The translations under genes and the position numbers were made by a program. The notes below the pieces were generated by a model. It had not been told where the DNA came from, made no database searches, and saw nothing but the letters and a program-made list of their open reading frames with translations. This document shows positions 1 to 5,119 of a stretch of DNA of 8,453 bases, piece by piece; position 1 is the stretch's first letter, and each line of letters starts with the position of its first letter. Origin of the DNA: MKRK01 sp001896915 (GTDB lineage Bacteria; Bacillota; Clostridia; Oscillospirales; Acutalibacteraceae); contig CALJJF010000121.1 of the NCBI GenBank assembly GCA_937973935.1, positions 1-8,453 of the forward strand, read 5' to 3'.

Positions 1-1012
1 TATCTCCCATACTTGCACGGAGAGAGCCGCTGATGTTTTCGTCTGTATGCCCGCCGATACGGGAAACCGCACCGGGTTCAAATGACATTACTGCACCGGG
101 AACAACACCTGCGCGAAGGGTGGGAGAGGTCTCTTCCTCATAACCGATACTGCGGCTTTTTGCAGAATGCTCTGTGCAGAAACCTCCCGACTGCATAACA
201 CAAGGCTGGTGTCCATGTTCTTCGGAACGCAGTGTTGCAGAAATATTTTCCGAAACCGACATAACACTGCCGCCCTGGTCGTTTAGGCAAGTCAAGCAGT
301 CGCCTGATGTTCCAATGCTGTCCTCAACATTTCCGGTAGTTCTTTGCCACGGGCTGCCGCACGGCGTAAAATTCCTTGACACGCCTTCGTACTCAAATAA
401 TATGTTTCCGGCACTTTCGCCTGCAAAATCTGCGACAAGGTAGATTCTGCGTCGGCGTTGGGGGACTCCGAAGTATTGAGCGTCGATAGTTCTGTAAGCC
501 ACGCTCCATCCGGTTCCCAGGAGTATGTCGGAGTATGGCCATCTGCCGTTTTCAGGCGAAGGCACCTCGGCATCCGGCTCACAGATGCCGGCGACCGCTT
601 CAAGGACTGCCTTGAAGTCTTCACCCTTGTTGCTTGAGAAAGCGCCGGGGACATTTTCCCAGACAGCGTATCTCGGATATTTTCCATTGGTTTTGCACCT
701 CATTTCCTTGATAATCCGTATTGCTTCATAAAAAAGGACGGATTGGCTACCGTCCAGACCGGCTCTTTTACCCGCCACACTCATGTCGGTGCAGGGAGAG
801 CCGAAAGTGATTATATCAACAGGCGGTAATTCCGCACCTTTTAGCTTGGATATGTCTCCGTAATGCTTCATTTGTGGGATTCGTTTCGTAGTTACCCGTA
901 TCGGAAACGGCTCAATTTCAGAAGCCCACAGGGGTTCGATTCCGCAGAGCAGACCACCCAATGGAAAACCGCCGCTGCCATCAAAGAGAGAGCCGAGGGT
1001 GAGTTTATTCAT
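1..1012 (-). CDS. DNA cytosine-C5 methyltransferase, phage type (C-terminus cut by window edge)
   Basis: Transfers a methyl group from S-adenosylmethionine to C5 of cytosine in a specific DNA site. From the ATG at 1010-1012 there are 337 codons with no stop before the window edge, so the protein is incomplete. Visible family motifs: motif I GSLFDGSGGFPLGG (residues 7-20), the catalytic motif IV GSPC with Cys74, motif VI ENV (119-121), and motif VIII around QRRRR (185-189). Residues about 200-337 are the variable target-recognition region and contain three loose copies of an S-x-[ST]-L-R motif. The missing part should hold the rest of the recognition domain and motifs IX-X. The start has a GGGGGTGG ribosome site 6 bases upstream. 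It overlaps the preceding methyltransferase by 8 bases (ATGAATAA), indicating translational coupling. A second long frame lies within 292-687. The family assignment is firm; the target site is unknown. Confidence 0.95.
   Translation of the reverse strand, partial: MNKLTLGSLFDGSGGFPLGGLLCGIEPLWASEIEPFPIRVTTKRIPQMKHYGDISKLKGAELPPVDIITFGSPCTDMSVAGKRAGLDGSQSVLFYEAIRIIKEMRCKTNGKYPRYAVWENVPGAFSSNKGEDFKAVLEAVAGICEPDAEVPSPENGRWPYSDILLGTGWSVAYRTIDAQYFGVPQRRRRIYLVADFAGESAGNILFEYEGVSRNFTPCGSPWQRTTGNVEDSIGTSGDCLTCLNDQGGSVMSVSENISATLRSEEHGHQPCVMQSGGFCTEHSAKSRSIGYEEETSPTLRAGVVPGAVMSFEPGAVSRIGGHTDENISGSLRASMGD
292..687 (-). CDS. Possible overlapping gene: small phage protein with a YYLS-KAC-GILRRA-type motif
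   Basis: A 131-codon open frame lying wholly inside the cytosine methyltransferase gene, shifted one base from it. It would normally be dismissed as a shadow. However, its C-terminal half (about residues 68-131) reads like a coherent protein: an NTSESPN segment, STLSQIL, then YYLSTKACQGILRRA (96-110) and RGKELPEMLRTALE (113-126). From memory, this motif series recurs in short phage proteins and phage methylase annotations in Clostridia; I cannot confirm that here. The ATG at 685-687 has GAGGTG 8 bases upstream. The N-terminal half (1-60) looks like ordinary frame-shadow sequence, so the true start may be further in, for example the ATG at 571-573. The other frame also encodes good methyltransferase sequence across the same bases, including motif VIII. 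Function is unknown, and the call could be wrong if the motif is only a by-product of conserved methyltransferase codons. Confidence 0.45.
   Translation of the reverse strand: MENIRDTLSGKMSPALSQATRVKTSRQSLKRSPASVSRMPRCLRLKTADGHTPTYSWEPDGAWLTELSTLNTSESPNADAESTLSQILQAKVPETYYLSTKACQGILRRAAARGKELPEMLRTALEHQATA
688..701 (-). promoter_or_regulatory. Possible internal ribosome binding site for the overlapping frame
   Basis: GAGGTG at 696-701 (minus strand) lies 8 bases before the ATG at 685-687, a normal Shine-Dalgarno spacing. It sits inside the methyltransferase coding sequence, so it could be chance; it matters only as support for internal initiation. Confidence 0.35.
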
Positions 1013-2246
1013 TTTCAACCACCCCCGGTACGTCTTGGTGTCGATATTGGACACCATCTCTCAACAGAAATACAGTATCGGCATTCCCGGCTTGTTCAAT
1101 ATACCGTTTCACAATGACATCACAATACTTTTCGTCGAGTTCAATCGTGTGGCAGATTCTGTTCGTCTGCTCACAGGCAATTAGCATACTGCCTGAACCT
1201 CCGAACGGGTCAAGCACGATGCAGTTAGTTAAACTTGAGTTGAGGATCGGATGTGCAACCAGTGCCACGGGTTTCATGGTGGGGTGATCGCGGTTTTTCT
1301 TTGGCTTCTCAAATTCCCATATAGTAGTTTGCTTGCGGTCGGCATACCAGTTGTGCTTGCCGGACTTCTTCCATCCAAATAGTACAGGCTCATGCTGCCA
1401 TTGGTAAGGCGAGCGACCGAGAACAAGCGACTGCTTTTTCCAGATGCAGGTGCCGGAAAGATAAAAGCCAGCCTCCGAGAATGCTTTCCTGAAATTCAGA
1501 CCTTCGGTATCGGCGTGGAATACATAAATAGAAGCATCCTGCGCCATTGCCGATTCGGTATTTGAAAACGCAGCAAGCAGGAAGTCATAGAATGCTTCAT
1601 TTGCCATGTTGTCGTTTTTGATTTTGCCCGCCGAACCTTCGTAGTTGACATTGTACGGGGGATCGGTTACCACAAGGTTTGCGAGCTTTCCGTCCATGAG
1701 AACGGTAAAAGTTTCAGCCTTGGTGGAATCGCCGCACACAAGTCTGTGTCGACCGAGGCTCCAAACATCGCCGGGTTTTGTAACGGCAGGTTTTTGCAGT
1801 TCGGCATCCACATCAAAATCATCGTCATGTACGCCGTTCTTGAGCGAATCCTTGAACAGTGCATCCAGTTCAGCAGGTTCAAAGCCTGTGAGCGAAACGT
1901 CAAAATCCGCACCTTGCAAATCAGCAATTAGAAGAGCAAGTTTATCCTTGTCCCAATCGCCGCTGATTTTATTGAGTGCTATGTTGAGGGCTTTTTCTTT
2001 TTCCTCATCCATTTCAATGATAACGCATTCCACTTCGGTCAGCCCTAAATCAAGAAGAACCTTTAACCGTTGGTGACCACCGACAACTCTGCCTGTTGTC
2101 TTGTTCCAGATAACAGGCTCGACATAGCCGAACTGCTCGATGGAGCGTTTCAGTTTGTCATATTCGAGATCGCCGGGCTTGAGGTTCTTCCTGGGATTGT
2201 AGTCAGCGGGGATTAACAATTCAGTCTTCAGTTTTTCTATCTGCAT
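1005..2246 (-). CDS. ParB-like N-terminal domain fused to a DNA N6-adenine/N4-cytosine methyltransferase
   Basis: A 413-residue protein that methylates an exocyclic amino group in DNA. Residues about 5-110 form a ParB/sulfiredoxin-like domain, marked by IPADYNPRKN (12-21) and GGHQR (56-60). The catalytic domain follows from about residue 155: motif IV DPPY at 195-198 (in VVTDPPYNV), the HPTMKPV segment at 321-327, and the S-adenosylmethionine motif I-like DPFGGSGS at 346-353. DPPY before DPFGGSG is the beta-class order. DPPY fits either adenine-N6 or cytosine-N4 as target and does not decide between them. The frame is open upstream to 2642, but that extension is antisense-like sequence from the metK region. 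The ATG at 2244-2246 was chosen because the ParB-like domain starts there and a GAAAGGCGG purine-rich stretch precedes it. It overlaps metK by 26 bases and the next methyltransferase by 8. No restriction enzyme is adjacent. Confidence 0.95.
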   Translation of the reverse strand: MQIEKLKTELLIPADYNPRKNLKPGDLEYDKLKRSIEQFGYVEPVIWNKTTGRVVGGHQRLKVLLDLGLTEVECVIIEMDEEKEKALNIALNKISGDWDKDKLALLIADLQGADFDVSLTGFEPAELDALFKDSLKNGVHDDDFDVDAELQKPAVTKPGDVWSLGRHRLVCGDSTKAETFTVLMDGKLANLVVTDPPYNVNYEGSAGKIKNDNMANEAFYDFLLAAFSNTESAMAQDASIYVFHADTEGLNFRKAFSEAGFYLSGTCIWKKQSLVLGRSPYQWQHEPVLFGWKKSGKHNWYADRKQTTIWEFEKPKKNRDHPTMKPVALVAHPILNSSLTNCIVLDPFGGSGSMLIACEQTNRICHTIELDEKYCDVIVKRYIEQAGNADTVFLLRDGVQYRHQDVPGVVENE

Positions 2247-3399
2247 ACTTTTCCGCCGCCTTTCGTAAGTTTGTATACATATTGACATCCTCCCAAGGAA
2301 ACAGGCAGGAGTTGAAATGCCCATAAACCGCCGTTTGGGAATATATTGCATTCCTAAGACGCAGTTTTTCAACGATTGCCGCGGGACGAAGGTTAAACAC
2401 TTCTTGTACAATAACCGCAAGCTGCTCATCAGTGAGTTTGCTTGTGACGAATGAATTGACATCAACCGCCACCGGATTTGCTTTGCCGATGGCATAAGAA
2501 AGAGCGACCTCGCATTTATCTGCAAGACCGCTCCATACGATGTTCTTTGCAATGTACCGTGCCATATAGGCACCGCTCCGGTCAACCTTGGTCGGGTCTT
2601 TTCCGCAAAGCGCTCCTCCACCGTGGGAGGCAAGCCCTCCATAGGTATCCACCATGATTTTGCGACCCGTCAATCCCGTATCCGCTGCGGGACCACCCTC
2701 GACAAATCTGCCGGACGGATTGATGAGCAATTCAGTGTCGTCATCAAACGGGAAATCCTCAAAGCACTGCCACAATACATTGTTCAGAATATCCGCGCGG
2801 AGTTCTTCCTGTGATTTGTCCTTATCATGCTGAACAGAAACCACAATGGTTTTTATTCGTTTTGGTTTTCCGTCCTGATATTCCACGGTTACCTGTGCCT
2901 TGCCGTCCGGTTGAATTCCTTTGATGAGTTTTCCTTTGCGGCAGTCGTCAATGCGCTTTACAATACGATGCGACAATACAAGAGGGAGCGGCAGCTTCTC
3001 ACGGGTCTCGTCCGTTGCATAGCCGTACATTGTGCCTTGGTCGCCTGCACCAACAGAGCTGTAAGGTTCATAGTTTCCGTTTCTTGCTTCGAGTGCGTTA
3101 TCCACTCCGGCGGCGATGTCCTTGCTTTGATGATGAACGAATATAAATACCGTGAATTTCCACGGATTGTATCCGACCTCACGCAGGACATTCCGTACGA
3201 TATAGCGAATGTCCACTTTTTCGCTGCAGGTGATTTCGCCCGCTACGATAATTTTGCCTTTGGTTGCCATGACCTCACAGGCCACGCGGGATGCCTTATC
3301 CTTCCGAAGGCAGGAGTCCAGAATGCTGTCGGCAATGAGGTCGCATAGTTTATCTGGGTGACCCATGCATACGCTTTCAGTTGTTTTGTAAGTAGTCAT
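2221..3399 (-). CDS. metK: S-adenosylmethionine synthetase, phage-encoded
   Basis: Makes S-adenosylmethionine from methionine and ATP. The 392 residues match the usual full length (about 380-400). Signatures seen: GHPDK (13-17, with the catalytic His and a metal-binding Asp), GAGDQG (117-122), PDGKAQV (164-170), GLTGRK (242-247), GKDPTKVDRS (266-275, with the lysines and Asp that bind phosphate and metal) and YGHF near the C-terminus. All expected catalytic residues appear present, so it is probably active. Differences from the cellular consensus: the second signature reads GGGALCGKD rather than GGGAFSGKD, and the GGPxGDxGL stretch reads GGPAADTGL. It starts 4 bases after terS, with GGAAAGGA as ribosome site, and its end overlaps the methyltransferase start. 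Its position suggests it feeds methyl donor to the two downstream DNA methyltransferases rather than serving general metabolism (inference). Confidence 0.97.
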   Translation of the reverse strand: MTTYKTTESVCMGHPDKLCDLIADSILDSCLRKDKASRVACEVMATKGKIIVAGEITCSEKVDIRYIVRNVLREVGYNPWKFTVFIFVHHQSKDIAAGVDNALEARNGNYEPYSSVGAGDQGTMYGYATDETREKLPLPLVLSHRIVKRIDDCRKGKLIKGIQPDGKAQVTVEYQDGKPKRIKTIVVSVQHDKDKSQEELRADILNNVLWQCFEDFPFDDDTELLINPSGRFVEGGPAADTGLTGRKIMVDTYGGLASHGGGALCGKDPTKVDRSGAYMARYIAKNIVWSGLADKCEVALSYAIGKANPVAVDVNSFVTSKLTDEQLAVIVQEVFNLRPAAIVEKLRLRNAIYSQTAVYGHFNSCLFPWEDVNMYTNLRKAAEKYADRKTED

Positions 3400-3403
3400 A
3401 TGG

Positions 3404-3955
3404 TTATTTTCCTTTCCGGGCGGTCAGAAGCCGCTCCATAACATCGTCCTGTGGGTTTGCACCCTTGTAATCTCCGGTGCAGTTTTCCTTGACTATCTGG
3501 AAAATCTCAAACCACAGGCGATTGGTTTGGTTCATGTAGTTTTGGCCCATTGCAACATACGGGCTTTGGATTGCATTTCCGGTGGTAGGGTGCTTCGCCA
3601 GAAAGCCGTATTCGGTTACTGCTTCTTCACACTGAATCCAGCGGGCCACGCTCATTGCGTAGCATTCCAGTAACTGAGGTGATACGAGAGCGGCACATCC
3701 ACGTTTGTTTAGCCACTGCCATGTGGATTTGTAAATTTCACTCGCAACGAGAGTCTTTCCGTCCTTTTGCACGGCTTCAAGTATTTTGTTTGGTTCGGGC
3801 ATCACATGACCATGCAAATCTGCGGTATCCGAAAACTCCATAACCGTCAGCTTCCTGCCGCTGGGATTGCCTTCGGCGATTTTGTCGGCGATTGCTTTCT
3901 TTTTGGCTCCTGCACCGACTCGGGCGCCGCCTCTGTTTGTACCGTCCTTTGCCAA
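3404..3955 (-). CDS. terS: Terminase small subunit, P27 family
   Basis: The DNA-recognition subunit of the phage packaging motor, which binds the packaging start site and loads the large terminase. The 183 residues begin with the charged, glycine-rich MAKDGTNRGGARVGAGAKKK and the EGNPSGRKLTV segment (28-38), both typical of P27-type small terminases. The middle region (about 70-160, with YKSTWQWLNKRG and an NRLWFEIFQI helix) fits the family's helical core. The start is a TTG at 3953-3955: no ATG lies upstream in frame, a TGA stop lies 6 bases upstream of the TTG (3959-3961), and GAGGTG (3962-3967) sits 6 bases before it. The large terminase does not follow: metK and two methyltransferases come next, and terL presumably lies left of the window. 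The family call is strong; the TTG start is likely. Confidence 0.93.
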   Translation of the reverse strand: MAKDGTNRGGARVGAGAKKKAIADKIAEGNPSGRKLTVMEFSDTADLHGHVMPEPNKILEAVQKDGKTLVASEIYKSTWQWLNKRGCAALVSPQLLECYAMSVARWIQCEEAVTEYGFLAKHPTTGNAIQSPYVAMGQNYMNQTNRLWFEIFQIVKENCTGDYKGANPQDDVMERLLTARKGK

Positions 3956-3961
3956 TAATCA

Positions 3962-3967
3962 CACCTC
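3962..3967 (-). promoter_or_regulatory. Ribosome binding site supporting the TTG start of terS
   Basis: GAGGTG on the minus strand, 6 bases before the TTG. With the in-frame stop just upstream it leaves TTG as the only start that keeps the conserved N-terminus. Confidence 0.7.
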
Positions 3968-4058
3968 ACTTTCGATTTGGGGCTATTACCCCGTTTGAAA
4001 CCGCGTTTTTCAACACGAAGCCCCAGGCCGCTGTCCGTAAAAATTAGTTTAGAGATTC

Positions 4059-4079
4059 AACCACCCCCACGGGGAGGTT
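4059..4079 (-). repeat. GC-rich hairpin upstream of terS
   Basis: On the minus strand AACCTCCCC pairs with GGGGTGGTT around a GTG loop, giving eight pairs and one T-T mismatch. A short T-run (ATTTTTA) follows only about 13 bases downstream, too far for a classical intrinsic terminator. It shares the AACCTC segment with the neighbouring 4074-4104 hairpin, so the two cannot form together. Confidence 0.55.
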
Positions 4080-4109
4080 AGGCCTACAATTTGTGCCGAA
4101 CCTCTTTTT
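4074..4109 (+). terminator. Intrinsic-terminator-like hairpin on the plus strand
   Basis: GAGGTTAGGC (4074-4083) pairs with GCCGAACCTC (4095-4104) with one A-G mismatch and an 11-base loop. On the plus strand the stem is followed directly by TTTTT (4105-4109), the textbook intrinsic terminator layout. All genes here run the other way, so it would stop antisense transcription, or the structure may really serve as a protein-recognition site. On the minus strand the stem is followed by C-rich sequence and would not terminate. Confidence 0.45.
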
Positions 4110-4135
4110 AAGGTGGTCAGGGCAACATTTTAGCC

Positions 4136-4507
4136 CTAGCCTCTTTCGATACCATGCCATCGATCACCGTTCTCAGCTGTGATGCGTGAGTGACATGACT
4201 TACACAAAGCCATGAGGTTACTCGCTTCGTTGCCACCACCCTTTGAGAGCGGGAGGATATGGTGAACTTCCTCGGCTGGGGTAAACAAACCTTGCTTCTG
4301 ACACTCTTCACACAAAGGGTGAGACTTGATATAACGGTCACGGATTCGTTTCCATGAACGACCGTAGCGTTTGTTGGACACGGGGTCTCGTTCGTATTTG
4401 TTGTAGTTTCTGTCCACAGTCTTTTGATGCTCGGCACAGTATTGCTCGCGCACAGCAAGCCGACCGCAACCGGGGTAAGCACAGGGACGCTTGGGTTTGT
4501 AGGGCAT
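4136..4507 (-). CDS. HNH endonuclease, phage packaging-associated
   Basis: A 123-residue metal-dependent DNA nuclease. The N-terminus carries a zinc-binding-looking CAYPGC...C..H pattern (Cys9, Cys14, Cys24, His27). The C-terminus holds the HNH fold: CEEC (66-69), VHH (81-83, with the catalytic general-base histidine), Asn97, and CKSCH (102-106), so two further CxxC pairs frame the active site. The start ATG (4505-4507) is set by a perfect AGGAGG 7 bases upstream; the frame is open back to 4600 but without a better signal. Its place directly before the hairpin-rich gap and terS matches HNH proteins known to work with terminase in cos cleavage. A free-standing homing endonuclease is the alternative, but location and domain type favour packaging. 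Confidence 0.93.
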   Translation of the reverse strand: MPYKPKRPCAYPGCGRLAVREQYCAEHQKTVDRNYNKYERDPVSNKRYGRSWKRIRDRYIKSHPLCEECQKQGLFTPAEEVHHILPLSKGGGNEASNLMALCKSCHSRITAENGDRWHGIERG

Positions 4508-4522
4508 CGGTTCACCTCCTTC

Positions 4523-4541
4523 GGGGCATAAGAAAAGCCCC
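4523..4541 (-). repeat. Small hairpin just upstream of the HNH ribosome site
   Basis: GGGGC and GCCCC (5 pairs, 9-base loop) lie within the 118-base gap between the regulator gene and HNH, just upstream of the AGGAGG. It could modulate translation of HNH or be chance in a GC-rich patch. No other feature is visible in the gap. Confidence 0.3.
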
Positions 4542-4625
4542 CGCGGGATTTCTCCTGTGAAGGCTTCAACCATTCTTTCCTGGCATTTTAATACTATCAT
4601 GAGGTGCGGGTATCATTCTATGTCT

Positions 4626-5060
4626 TTAGGTATCACGATTCAAAATCCAGTTGCAAACCTCCAGCGCAGCGTTGTGCATCTTATAAAGATGGTGGATGCT
4701 GTAGCACATATCTACTGCAATCTGCTCCCATGTTTTAAAGCACAGATAACGAAGTTCCAGGATTGTTTGGTATTCAGTGTTGGAAACGGATTTAATAACC
4801 TCAATGATTTTACGCTTCAAATCTACAAGACTGTAGATGTCTGAATTGATTTCAGCTTCTAAATCAACAATTTTGCAGATGATATCTTCCATTCGGCGGA
4901 TGTTTCTTGTACCACTTGGCGGAACGTCGCTGAGTGTGGATGTCGCTTTTGCAGCCAAGTCGTGCAGGGAAGAGACCTGCTCAATCTTGCTGTCAATACG
5001 TTGGTCGATACGATAGGCTTGGGACAGGAAGTCCTTTGCCGATAACTTTTGTTTATTCAT
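4626..5060 (-). CDS. DUF1492/ArpU-like phage regulator with a sigma region 4-like helix-turn-helix
   Basis: A 144-residue helical protein. The first two thirds (about 10-95) are predicted helices with a coiled-coil feel. The C-terminus (about 97-138, YQTILELRYLCFKTWEQIAVDMCYS and following) resembles the sigma-70 region 4 helix-turn-helix: a run of hydrophobic and LRY residues, then WEQIA as the first turn and a recognition helix around HHLYKMHNAAL. Proteins of this type sit at the end of the early/replication module in Gram-positive phages and are known or thought to activate late genes such as terS. It does so positionally here, just before HNH and terS. The ATG at 5058-5060 has GGAGGG upstream. 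No enzymatic motif is visible. The family call is good; its exact target promoter is not seen. Confidence 0.85.
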   Translation of the reverse strand: MNKQKLSAKDFLSQAYRIDQRIDSKIEQVSSLHDLAAKATSTLSDVPPSGTRNIRRMEDIICKIVDLEAEINSDIYSLVDLKRKIIEVIKSVSNTEYQTILELRYLCFKTWEQIAVDMCYSIHHLYKMHNAALEVCNWILNRDT

Positions 5061-5119
5061 AATCTGCCCTCCGAAAAAATGAATTTCCCTCGGATTGGCA
5101 TTGATTGTCGTTGTTTGTC

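Larger units (their letters stand above)
3956..4135. other. Non-coding, hairpin-rich gap between HNH and terS; candidate cos/packaging region
   Basis: No credible gene is present here. The segment contains at least five inverted repeats: GGGG/CCCC arms at 3979-3982 and 3989-3992; a 6-pair stem with a GAAA loop on the minus strand (4002-4017); a 9-pair stem with one mismatch (4059-4079); a 10-pair stem with one mismatch (4074-4104); and a 5-pair stem (4119-4137) that runs over the HNH stop codon. It is known for cos-type phages that an HNH endonuclease gene often sits beside terS and the cos site, so this gap is the natural place for one. That reading is inferred from position and structure; the cut site itself cannot be seen. 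Confidence 0.5.

Noticed and set aside
1..1012. Frameshifted or broken methyltransferase, as an explanation for the second good-looking frame
   Set aside because: The methyltransferase frame is continuous from the ATG to the window edge and keeps family-like sequence on both sides and across the overlap, so no frameshift is needed.
1645..2076. 143-codon plus-strand frame opposite the methyltransferase
   Set aside because: Serine-rich sequence typical of an antisense shadow; no ribosome site and no plus-strand gene elsewhere in the window.
2247..2642. N-terminal extension of the methyltransferase frame back to 2642
   Set aside because: This part overlaps metK coding sequence in another frame, has no methyltransferase or ParB similarity, and a good ribosome site supports the start at 2246.
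2827..3348. 173-codon plus-strand frame opposite metK
   Set aside because: Antisense shadow of the highly conserved metK sequence; no start signal or family resemblance.
1014..4068. Thirteen-base GGGGGTGGTTGAA shared by the cytosine methyltransferase start (1014-1026) and the terS-upstream hairpin (4056-4068), both minus strand
   Set aside because: A single exact 13-base match is about what chance allows in a window of this size, and one copy is explained as a ribosome site.
4117..4569. 150-codon minus-strand frame overlapping HNH
   Set aside because: Low-complexity threonine/valine-rich shadow of the HNH gene with no start signal or recognisable motif.
4508..4600. N-terminal extension of the HNH frame to 4600
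   Set aside because: The perfect AGGAGG lies before the ATG at 4507 and the zinc-binding part begins there; the extension has no recognisable content.
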